Source: Chrysopilus asiliformis (lineage: Eukaryota; Arthropoda; Insecta; Diptera; Rhagionidae). Taken from it: a stretch of 64,000 nucleotides of DNA. The stretch is taken from NCBI GenBank assembly GCA_964034945.1, contig OZ035961.1:87252124-87316123 (forward strand), written 5' to 3'. Made by a program: the position numbers and the translations under genes. Within the stretch, counting starts at the first letter, position 1, and every line of letters starts with the position of its first letter. Positions 10,205 to 19,372 of the stretch are shown in pieces. The notes under the pieces were generated by a model, which worked only from the letters and a program-made list of their open reading frames with translations, was not told the DNA's origin and searched no databases.

Positions 10205-11805
10205 ATTAAAGATTCTCAAGCCACATAAAAATCTTTTGTATTGTTCGGGGTACATCTGGGAAAAAAAGGAAAAAAAAATTATTTGAGTACATTAACATCA
10301 CTTTTTTTCCTTACTTTTACGACACAAAACAAAACGCCCACCCCGAGGATCATCAAGATGATGATCAAAACAGTTCCTATGATGTCGAGATTCATTCTGG
10401 AAAATAGGATATAAAATTAGCGAAAAAAAGAAGAATAGAGCTTGTTCACACTGGTTGAAATAGTCCGCCTAAATAGGACAGAAACTGCCAACATTAGGGC
10501 AAGGTGCGGAAGTGGGAACGCTGATAGGAAAATCATCCTCAAAACTAAAATCTCCGTTCTCACACCGCGTCTTGATTAACAATTTTTCATCCCAAGAAAT
10601 ATTTCACCGCAATGAGATTTTTTTGACAGCTGGGCCGAAAATCTCTTGAAATTTTAGTACTCAAAATGGCGATGAAAAGAAAACACCTAGTCGCCGCTTT
10701 CGCAATTAATGCAATACGTGAAATTGAAAAGGCTGAAACAGAAGAACAGACGAAAAGAAACACCTCTTAATGTTATATATTCTCTTCCGAAGCCTTTTGT
10801 ATCGTATTGTTTGTAAAAATTAGTTATTTTTGCAACTACTTGTCGGGAGAATTTAGATTCAGCCATCTTCAATTGGAAAATTCCAAGAAATTTTGCACTT
10901 GCAAGATTTCTTGAAATTTATCTCTGGGATTTTTTATCGCCGTCAACTCGAGCTCTGATTGGTCAATCAAAAATCTCCGTGATGAAAAATCCCAAGTCAA
11001 GACACGGTGTCAGAGCATGGCCGAATTATACACAGGTCTGCTGGTTATTTTTTGACAGCCACCATTTTGCTACGTCATCGGCAAGAAATTCTTTGTAATG
11101 TCGATTGTGCGTACGGAATTGTTTAGCTAGATTTGAGAATTCGGGAAAATTCCCATTCAGTCTTATAAGAATTTCTTGCCGATGACGTCAGAGCCAGAAG
11201 CAACTGAGCTGTCAAACAGACCTTGTATAATTCGGCCATGGTGTCAGAATTTCGCCTGTCGTGCTCTGATTGGTTGGCTGCCACACTGAATGTGTTTCAC
11301 CGTCATTATTGTTTCGGTCGTCTTCCATGCAACACGTCGCAGAGCAAAAGAGAGCTACGTTTTACTTGCGATTCTTTAGAAATGTTCCGTTTCCCAAATG
11401 TTTCGCGCCAGTCTGATTGCTCACAGCTACTGGTTCAAATAGTCTCAATCTGAACACGAGCAATATTTCATCCGTCCTATTTAGGCGGACTATTTCAACC
11501 AATGTGGACAAGCTCATATAAAATTAGCGTCTAATACCCCTCTCCTGCAACGATCGAGGCAGGGGAAGCGGTCGAGGCAGTGTTGGCAGTCAGATTGGCA
11601 GTCAGATACCGCCACCTGTCCCTCACTTCGCTGATTGTCACTAAATATTAAATTTTTTAGTAAACAAACAAAAAATGATTGAAAAAGTACCGCTCTTTCC
11701 AAATCTGTAGATTACTTCCGCCCAGCTCATGTTCAAGTCTATGAATTTCTTCTTTTTGAAGATCTGCATGAGCTGGGCGTCATCTGTTCCAGTGAAGTTA
11801 TACAT
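10205..11805 (-). CDS. Spliced SANT-like/transmembrane protein, N-terminal exons
   Basis: Not a recognised family. Four exons chain in phase on the minus strand: 11805-11691, 11640-11538, 10396-10315 and 10255-10205, each with AG/GT borders. The N-terminus carries a tryptophan-bearing helical segment and the string VTISEVRDRWRYL, reminiscent of Myb/SANT or MCRS1-N domains (TDDAQLMQIF...MSWAEVIYRFG). A low-complexity Thr/Ala/Ser tract follows. Exon 3 encodes a single hydrophobic helix (VLIIILMILGVGVLF). Exon 4 encodes a short basic piece ending at AAT|GTAAGT. The next acceptor is at 9914, so the protein may continue into the exon at 9913. The intron after exon 2 is swollen by a nested mobile element; the intron after exon 4 holds a perfect 54-bp inverted repeat. 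A nuclear-type domain with a membrane helix is odd. Phase chaining supports a real gene; function is unknown. Confidence 0.45.
10436..11514. mobile_element. TIR element with nested MITE, intronic
   Basis: The left end (about 10438, AGCTTGTTCACACTGGTTGA then AATAGTCCGCCTAAATAGGAC) is inverted at about 11471-11514. The string ATATAAAATTAGCG occurs on both sides (10407-10420 and about 11516-11529). That looks like duplicated target, although 16 extra bases sit between it and the left terminus. A second inverted-repeat element occupies 11027-11242. The minus frame around 10872 (MAESKFSRQVVAKITNFY) resembles the start of a MADF-type protein but cannot be extended. Confidence 0.55.
11027..11242. 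mobile_element. TIR MITE, family M1 copy 1
   Basis: Both ends read inward CATGGCCGAATTATACA and then AGGTCTG. The inner TIR contains GACGTCATCGGCAAGAAATT (left variant GCTACGTCATCGG). The same inner sequence forms the TIRs of the larger element at 23605-24035. No ORF is present. Confidence 0.7.
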
Positions 11806-11879
11806 TGTCTGTGAACATAAAATATTTAACACGCTTAAATGGTGCAATAACTTTTTAAGTTGTACCGTAATTACTTTAT

Positions 11880-11935
11880 TCTACGGAGTATAATCATAGA
11901 AAAATATACTTAAATAGAACTTTTGCTCAGAACTA
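11880..11935 (-). repeat. Inverted copy of the 15.6-kb repeat block
   Basis: CATAGAAAAATATACTTAAA followed by TAGAACT here is the reverse complement of 15600-15647. The pair brackets about 3.7 kb that includes the satellite and the long palindrome. It may mark the ends of one large composite element or two separate insertions. Confidence 0.55.
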
Positions 11936-12281
11936 AATTTTTGAAATATTTCCCCTAAAATGAGGGGAAAGTCGCGCTATCTCTTCTTTGCAGCGCGAGC
12001 AAAGGCCTCTCGCTTCGCATTTGAGAGGGAATGAGAAAATATATGTCATGTTTATAAAAGTTGAGAACCAATATTGCCAGATATATATTAATGTTTAGTA
12101 CAAGGAAAAAAATATTTTTGCAATCCGTAAATGAAGTAAATGTTTTCAGACTTTTTATTTATAAATAGTATTAACATTACGAAATTTAGTAAAACTCTTC
12201 AATACACTTTTGTTTGTAACTATTTTTTCCATCCAAACCCCTGTACAAATAGTTTAAAAAACGCTGGTTTTCAGTTAAAAT

Positions 12282-12325
12282 AAAGAGCATTATAGAGAAT
12301 TTTCAACTTCTCTATAATGCTCTTT
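12282..12325. repeat. Perfect 17-bp stem hairpin
   Basis: AAAGAGCATTATAGAGA (12282-12298) is exactly complementary to 12309-12325 around a 10-base loop. It lies in non-coding DNA with no T-tract that would make it a terminator-like signal. Confidence 0.8.
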
Positions 12326-12519
12326 GCAAGACTGGAAAAGAAATATTAACGTTTGGTTATTTTTTGTCCATGATTTGTGTTTTGTTAAGTTGAATAAGAG
12401 CGAAAATAAAATGTTTTCTGCTCAAGTCATACTTCATTTAATATTATCCTAACAATGAAATTAGTTTGCAGAAGGGTAATAGGAGTTTAGTTTCAGTTAT
12501 TTTTTTAGGTACGCCATTT

Positions 12520-13338
12520 TAAAGGTATAAAAGGACTATTACGGAAATTCGAAGTTTTACGGAAATTCGAAGTTACGGACATGACTAATATAGGAACAAA
12601 TTCGCTATACGGATAAAAAAATTCGCTATTACGGACAAAAAAATTTTTTTTTTGAATCAGAAAAAAATCAAGAAAAAGAAAAAGAAAAAATGTTGTATTT
12701 ATTGTAAATGTACATACTTAATTTCCCCGAAATTTCTGACACATTTTGTGTATACACAAAAGATAATTAAAAAAAGGCAATAAAAAACTGCAGTGCGGTG
12801 TATTTTTAAAAAATCTATTTGCTATTCTTAAGCGAGAACTCCAATTGGGCAGAGGCGGCAGCAGAAGCAGCAGCAGAAGCAGAATCTGCTTTCTGTCCCA
12901 CAATGAAATTTGAATTCTGACGAAACTAGCAGAAACCTACGTAGAAACAGCTACGTTTTTTTGTCCGCGGCATGATTTGTCCCATAATATTTTGTTGGTT
13001 TTAACATATTCAATTGATTTATGCTCCATTTCAAGTAGTATAAATATTTTTTTTCTATAATTATATAGTTTTCTCATTATTCTAGTGGTTAAATAATTAT
13101 TTTAATATATTATACTAATCTGTTTCGTATTACGGATTTTTTTGGTACGCATCTATCTATTTTTAATACGATCTTATACTAAAATAGGTTTATTTTTACG
13201 GACATTTCTATTGATTGGAACACATCTATTTATTCCCAGTACAATCTCATACTAAAATAGGTTTCGTTTTACGGATTTTCGATATACGGACAGTTTCCGT
13301 AGAACGCATCCCGTCCGTAAAGCGGGGGATTACTGTAT
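12520..13338. mobile_element. Possible pogo/Tc1-type remnant
   Basis: The region is full of degenerate TACGGA / TTCGCTATACGGA motifs. It ends at about 13338 with CCGTAAAGCGGGGGATTACTG followed by TA. Read on the minus strand this is TA-CAGTAATCCCCCGC, a typical Tc1/mariner (pogo-like) terminus. I cannot find the partner terminus or a transposase, so this is a degraded element at best. Confidence 0.4.
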
Positions 13339-14130
13339 AACAAATGTTAGGTTGTATTTTAGAATAGGGTATACAAAAACATCCATAAATTTTAAATTTG
13401 GCGCTATTTTTAGTTTAAGTACAAATAAAAGTTATATGGCAATACCATCTATTTGACAGTTCTCGTGTTTATAATTGAAGCCAGTTTTGACGTTTCGGTT
13501 TTCATCGAATTTTGTTTAATTTACTGACTTAATTCGCGCAAACTAAATTAATTTCGATGCAAAACTCACCGCTTATTAATGATAAAAACATAAAATAACG
13601 TGACATGCTGTGGAAATGTGAAAAAATGTGACTAAATGTGACTTTTCGGAAAAATCTCTTTGGGGATAATCAGAAATCTCTTTGGGGCTATTCAGAAAAA
13701 ATGCTTCACTCACGGACACTGTAGATGTGCAGATTCTGTCTTCCTGTTATTCTTATTCGAAGGATAAGATACTGAAACATAAACAAATAGTTCAAAACAA
13801 AAAATCCGCTTGCCTCTCACCTCAACTTGCCTTGTATGTTCTGGTACAAAAGACAAAGGGGGTCGGGTGTAAGAGAAAATGTCAAATAGAAATTTCAGGG
13901 ATGTGCAAAGTTTTAGTACACGCATGAATTTGCATTTTAGTACAACAAAACAGTTTAAGTGCAATTTTTAAAAGCTTTTATTTAGCTCGCTATCTTGTTT
14001 GTTTGTCTGTTTGTCAGATCAAATCTTGCAACCCAATTTTGACCCACTTCCACTTGTCCGATTGACTTGAAATTTTGCACACTTATATAAGTCCGATGAC
14101 AATACAATATTTTCACTACTTCGTCCTTAT
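13339..14130. other. Non-coding DNA upstream of the satellite
   Basis: AT-rich with no exon recognised. The segment about 13990-14120 (GCAACCCAATTTTGACCCAC, then TTGTCCGATTGACTTG) is typical of transposon-derived untranslated sequence. Confidence 0.4.
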
Positions 14131-14985
14131 AAGGATAACGGAAGGTCCTGTAAGGATAACGTGATTATCCTTTTCTCCAAATTTTCCGGAAAAAAATCTA
14201 TCCTGGGGGTTTTTGGCGTCGCTGAATCCGAATCTGTCATTAAAAAGTCAGTAAGGATAACGGAAGGTCCTGTAAGGATAACGTGATTATCCTTTTCTCC
14301 AAATTTTCCGGAAAAAAAAATCTATCCTGGGGGTTTTTGGGGTCGCTGAATCCGAATCTGTCATTAAAAAGTCTGTAAGTATAACGGAAGGTCCTGTAAG
14401 GATAACGTGATTATCCTTTTCTCCAAATTTTCCGGAAAAAAATCTATTCTGGGGGTTTTTGGGGTCGCTGAATCCGAATCTGTCATTAAAAAGTCTGTAA
14501 GGATAACGGAAGGTCCTGTAAGGATAACGTGATTATCCTTTTCTCCAAATTTTCCGGAAAAAAATCTATTCTGGGGTTTTTGGGGTCGCTGAATCCGAAT
14601 CTGTCATCAAAAACTCTGTAAGGATAACGGAAGGTCCTGTAAGGATAACGTGATTATCCTTTTCTCCAAATTTTCCGGAAAAAAATCTATCCTGGGGGTT
14701 TTTGGGGTCGCTGAATCCGAATCTGTCATTAAAAAGTCTGTAAGGATAACGGAAGGTCCTGTAAGGATAACGTGATTACCCTTTTCTCCAAATTTTCCGG
14801 AAAAAAAATCTATCCTGGGGGTTTTTGGGGTCGCTGAATCCGAATCTGTCATTAAAAAGTCTGTAAGTATAATGGAAGGTCCTGTAAGGATAACGTGATT
14901 ATCCTTTTTCTCAATTGTTCCGGGAAAAAATATATTCTGCGGGTTTTGGGGTTCGCTGAATACGATTCTCAAGTTAAAAAGCCTG
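14131..14985. repeat. 122-bp tandem satellite, seven copies
   Basis: Unit starts lie at 14131, 14253, 14377, 14499, 14620, 14742 and 14865, so the period is 121-124 bp. Each unit contains AAGGATAACGGAAGGTCCTG, a short palindrome AAGGATAAcgtgaTTATCCTT, CTCCAAATTTTCCGG, a GGGGGTTTTTGGGGTCGCTG block and CCGAATCTGTCATTAAAAAG. Copies differ by a few substitutions and A-tract length changes; the last is the most diverged. Diverged relatives occur at about 18245-18345 and 37620-38010. The 142-codon minus ORF across it is repeat-encoded and not a gene. Confidence 0.95.
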
Positions 14986-15049
14986 TAAGGACATCTCAAA
15001 TGTAAAGCTATATATTCGAAGACTAAAAAGAACAAAATAAAAAAAAATA

Positions 15050-15297
15050 AAAAAAAAATTTTTAAAAAAAGCTTTTATTAAAAAAAATGCACTAAAAAGA
15101 AAAAAATAATTTTCTGGACGCTGTGTATCACAAATATAAAAGCTTTTAAAAAGCGAGATAAAGCATAAAACAATAAAATAAACATTTATCTCGCTTTTTA
15201 AAAGCTTTTATATTTGTGATACACAGCGTCCAGAAAATTATTTTTTTCTTTTTAGTGCATTTTTTTTAATAAAAGCTTTTTTTAAAAATTTTTTTTT
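15050..15297. repeat. Near-perfect long palindrome (foldback)
   Basis: The two arms of about 110 bp (15050-15162 and 15184-15297) are close to exact reverse complements around a loop of about 20 bp. Landmarks are TTTTCTGGACGCTGTGTATC in the left arm, its complement in the right, and AAAAGCTTTTAAAAAGCGAG near the centre. It lies directly after the satellite. Confidence 0.92.
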
Positions 15298-15599
15298 TAT
15301 TTTTTTTCCATTGTAATTCAATTTTTTCCGCATTAAGAATCTTTAGTAAAATTCCTTTCACCATAAACATGACTAAAAAACACTTAAACAGTTAAAACCA
15401 TACTAAAAATTTTTGTTTTGCTCCATACTTTAGAGAAATTTTTAACGTTTAGAATATAGCTGACTAACCCTGATTGCTTGCTTTTAGCACATTTTTTTAT
15501 GCTTCCTATCTGATGAATGTGGTAAAGAGAGAAAGTATATAAAATTCCTAAGTTCATCCCGCTTCCTCTTACACTGGTATATGGAAAACCCCTGAAGCG

Positions 15600-15860
15600 A
15601 CAGTTCTATTTAAGTATATTTTTCTATGGTATAATAAAGTACTAGGGGCTGCGCCCCGAACCGCTTCGCGGTTCATCCCCCTTCCGCAGGTCGGCCTTCG
15701 GCCTCCCTGCCCCCGTCGGCCTACGGCCTCCACAACTACTCGGCCTTCGGCCTCGCCCCTCGCGCTTGAATTGTTGGAATTTGATGTATGCAGATGTTAT
15801 GTAAAATTATTTAAATATATTTCAGCTCTCGCCTTCCTCTTCACTCGGCCTTCGGCCTCG
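15600..15860. repeat. GC-rich hairpin cluster with inverted-repeat end
   Basis: After the repeat block at 15600-15647 comes a sharply GC-rich stretch of small perfect hairpins: GGGGCTGCGCCCC, GAACCGCTTCGCGGTTC, TCGGCCTTCGGCCTC (several times) and TCGGCCTACGGCCTC. The GGCC-TTCG-GGCC tetraloop motif recurs at 15845 and 24240, with a variant near 39970. I interpret it as the end region of a mobile-element family. Confidence 0.75.
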
Positions 15861-16102
15861 AGTCAAATGCATATAGTTAACCCAAAATAGGGAAATTTTT
15901 TTAGAGACATTTTTCTTTTTGACCCAACGGTGTATTACAAAATCGTACTGTTTACTTACAATATATTCAATAACGGTAAAAGGTGGTTATCCACACGGGG
16001 AAAGACTATATTGTGGGAAATGTCATTCTTTTTAATTCATGTCATACATTGAAGCACCAAATCCCTTTAGAATTGCAGAAGATAGCAGGTGAGGGCTATA
16101 CA

Positions 16103-16606
16103 TAACGATGGTATCTATACTGTTTTTCGCAGTATTATATTGTTTTTCAGACTCCAATACTGCATTACTGCTTTTTTCCCCAAAATACTGTATTTAAATA
16201 CTCAGAAAACTTTAATTCTTTAACGTTTCGGAATTCAAATTTATTAGTAGCAATGCAAAACGTCAGTGGCAACACAAAACAGTGGCAACACATGGCAAGT
16301 GTAAATACATTCAAACGACGAACAGCGAAGTATTGATGGCAACATGTCATATAGATTCGCTTCTTCCTTTCCCCATCGATTACTGTCTTGTCATTATTCA
16401 TCCTTCTTCAGAACGCGTTACTTTGATTTTGCTTTCCATTGTTAATTTAAAAGAATAAAAATGTCGAAATTAAGAGCAAAGACACAAATTTTCATTGAAT
16501 AAAATTTATACTGCGATAAATACTGTTTTTTCAAATCGATTTACTACTTTTTTAAATTTTTAGGTGAAATATACTGTTTTTTGTCCGAAAAAAGATACCA
16601 TCGTTA
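16103..16606. mobile_element. hAT-like MITE, 504 bp
   Basis: Both termini read inward TAACGATGGTATCT, a perfect 14-bp inverted repeat. Each end is flanked by the 8-bp direct repeat GCTATACA (16095-16102 and 16607-16614). The interior is rich in ATACTGTTTTT and its complement in both orientations and has no transposase. TIR plus 8-bp duplication fits the hAT superfamily. Confidence 0.85.
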
Positions 16607-16639
16607 GCTATACATAAAAAGGAGGGGTAGATATTAGTG

Positions 16640-17045
16640 AGCAAAAATTTTCCCTTCGGGCTGACCTCTCTCATGGTGAAAACCGGATCCGAAACCCTTA
16701 AGCGCATAAAGAGGTTTCAAGACAGGGAAAGGGGTTGCTATTAAACTGGATCCGACACCCTTGAGTAAGAGATATCAGAAGAAACAGGGATTGACATAAA
16801 AAAGAATCATATCCTTTATTCTGTCAATAACTGTACCTGTGTGCAAAGTTTGATCAAAATCGGCCGCGCCGTTTTTGCGTGATGCCGGAACAAACATTCA
16901 GTCAAACAGACAGAAATACCGACCGACATACAGACGGACGGACAAACATAAATTTTAAGCATAACAAAACCTATAATTGCCAGTCTGGCAATTATTAGAA
17001 ACTCGTATAGTGATATTCCTATCAAAATTCGAACAGTTGTAGGTA
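16640..17045 (-). repeat. Transposon-derived repeat fragment
   Basis: Contains GATCAAAATCGGCCGCGCCG, TTTTTGCGTGATGCCGGAAC and CAGACAGACGGACGGACA-type text. This is the 3'-end style shared with copies near 39.7, 40.5, 24.3 and 50.8 kb. No coding capacity is visible. Confidence 0.55.
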
Positions 17046-17164
17046 TCAAAATTCCAGTTTGAAGTCAAACTTTCCAATAAGATTTTTTAAAATTTGTTCC
17101 AATAGGATTTTGATGTATGGGAGTTTTATGCAGAACCATATCCTGAATAACTTTTGTTCTTTCA

Positions 17165-17487
17165 CTTTTTTGGTGAGTTGCACCGTTTTTGAGATATTCG
17201 CAAAAACGTTATCGTTCGTATGGGGGGTACCCCCTAATGGTTCATTTTTGTTCATTAACGAACTTAGCCTCGCATTTTGCGAAAAACGGATCTGCACAAC
17301 ATTTCAAGTCTCTAGCTCAATCCGTGCGCCCGCAATCCGCGCCACAGACGGACATGCAAAAATCAATTTTGCTTATCATTCTAAACACACTGGTGTAATA
17401 CATTTTTATGTGTGATGACGGGGTCTTGGCGTTACAAACGGTAAGGCAAAGTTAATATACCCTTTGGTTTCACCATACGGGTATAAA
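17165..17487 (+). repeat. Interspersed repeat family R1, copy 2
   Basis: Matches 3025-3345 in the same orientation with the same ordered landmarks, ending CACCATACGGGTATAAAAAT. Relative to copy 1 it has one extra segment near 17265 and a shorter CAGACGG tract. Confidence 0.8.
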
Positions 17488-17589
17488 AATGTCATTTTTG
17501 GCATCAGTACTATACGACCAAATACATCAATGTATGCCAATATTTTTGAGAAAATCCAAAATTACAAAAATTGTCCCCCTTACAGTTTT

Positions 17590-18990
17590 TATTATATAGA
17601 TGGGAAAAAAGTAAAGTGGACACATCTACAGATAGAGAGCTTTCCTTTAAAAAAAGAATAATCAAAATCGATTCTAAGCTGGAGCTGTGTCGAAAGAAAT
17701 ACATACAAAATCGCTTTGCCTTTTAAATATATAGATGAGTCTTCGGTCTTAACAACACGGATCGCAGCTGGGCGTTTAATGAAGGGGTAAAATCCCATGC
17801 TCGAGCCAGGGTTGCTGGTGCCAAGGTTTTGTTTTTTTTCATTTAATTTTTTTTTTCATTTAGTTAAAAAAAATTTTTTCTTTGTGATTTTTGTGTTTTT
17901 TTTTGGTATGTGAAAACTGTTTAAAACAAAAATAGAGACACTAATTATAAACCGAAAACGATTTTGATCAGATTTTCACCATTGTCCGTGATGATAATAT
18001 TTTATGACTGAAGTTAGCTTGCCCATAAGGAGGCTGGAAAAACTAATTGGGTATTAGAGTTTTAAAATTCAAAACCGAAAGTCTTGAAGCGAACACGTTT
18101 ATTTTCTAAAAGTTATTTCTGGAAGTTTTTTGTGCAAAAAAAACTTTAGCCCGACAACGATGGGTTTGTATCTAGTAAAATATTATTAAAAATTGGTGGA
18201 AAAGTAAAATGGACACATCTAAAGATAATTTTCTAAAAGTTATCTCTTGCATTAATTATCCTTACAGGACCTTCCGTTTTGAATTTTGAAAATCTAACAC
18301 CGGATTCGTGATCAGTGACCTCAAAAACCCCCGAGTGATACTTTTCAGCCTCCTATTGAGCAGGATTCATGGCGAAAATCACGGTTTAAAAACACCCAAA
18401 CACCCTTTACCTCCCGTTCCCGATTTTACCCATCCAAAAATCACCCAACGCGCCTGAAGAAGTATAATATAAATAAAATAAGTAATTTAAGGTCAAAAAA
18501 AAAAATTAAAAAAAAAACATTTTGTCACCACTCGGAATCGAACCCGCACATCTGGCGCATTGTAGTCTAACACTTATTCAGGAGTAAAAATGTAAACTTA
18601 AAGATAAATTAAGTAATAATATATTAATAAAAGTAAAAAAATAAAAAAAAAAAAATTGAAAAGAAAAAAAAAGAATTTGTCATCGATAAGAATTGAACCC
18701 GGGCCTGGCGCATGGTAGTCCAACTTCTAACTCACTGCACTAATCGAACAGTACGAAACGTCGTTTTAACATTGAAGACTTAGTTAGCGGCATATTTATA
18801 ATTTTGAAAGGCAAATTACTAATAAAGTATTATTAAAAATGGGGAAAAAAGTAAAACGGACATATCTACAGCTATAGAGCTTTCATTTAAAAAAAACATC
18901 ATCAAAATCGGTTCAATAGGAACTCCAGGAGCTCTGTCGAAAGAAATCCATACAAAATCGCTTTGCCTTTTAAATATATAGATTGTACTC
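17590..18990 (+). repeat. Cluster of dispersed repeats with a direct repeat pair
   Basis: About 140 bp at 17595-17735 recurs at 18840-18985. Shared strings are AAAAAAGTAAA, GGACACATCTACAG (GGACATATCTACAG), AGAGCTTTC, TCAAAATCG and AAATCGCTTTGCCTTTTAAA. A shorter piece recurs at about 18195. Satellite-related sequence (CCTTACAGGACCTTCCGTTT) lies at 18260. No gene is seen. Confidence 0.7.
18525..18745 (-). repeat. Two tRNA-like SINE units
   Basis: On the minus strand, 18745-18660 reads AGTGCAGTGAGTTAGAAG (A-box-like), then GACTACCATGCGCCAGG, then GGGTTCAATTC (B-box), followed by a T-tract. A second copy at 18575-18525 has GACTACAATGCGCCAGATG and GGTTCGATTCC. Spacing and B-boxes are those of RNA polymerase III promoters in tRNA-derived SINEs. 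A complete cloverleaf (acceptor stem, CCA) is not evident, so I do not call functional tRNA genes. Confidence 0.55.
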
Positions 18991-19372
18991 ATGAAAAATT
19001 TCGACCTCTTAATTTTGCCAAAAAACACTTCTTAATGGTTCAGCTACTTCTTTATTAATGTATCTGACTTACAATCTTTATTAAGGCGACAGGTGCAGTA
19101 TCGCTGAGTCGGCATCGCTGGTGGCGACATGCGCGCGATACTTGATATTGATATGTAGCTTCTTGCTTATCGCAGACGCTAATTCAGCATATTAATGTTG
19201 CGACATTGTATGCGCGTGTTTGGATACCATAGGTAGGTTTTTTTAGAAGCCCTTAAAAAATGAATTGTTCATCTTGGCGAGATAAAAGGGATAACGGCGT
19301 GAAATACTATACAAAAAACGTATTTTATTGACAGAGCCTTTCAAAAGATTTTATAAAACCTTTTTTTTTCAG

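Noticed and set aside
10687..10872. Separate MADF-type gene start
   Set aside because: Only one short exon-like frame inside a mobile element; no continuation could be found.
14131..14985. CRISPR-like array
   Set aside because: Units are contiguous without unique spacers, and the genome is eukaryotic.
14607..15035. 142-codon minus-strand ORF
   Set aside because: It is the satellite read in one frame; the residues repeat with the 122-bp unit.
16165..16401. 78-codon minus ORF
   Set aside because: Lies wholly inside the hAT MITE and shows no transposase features.
18660..18745. Functional tRNA gene on the minus strand
   Set aside because: B-box and A-box-like text are present but no acceptor-stem pairing could be made out by eye; called tRNA-like SINE instead.
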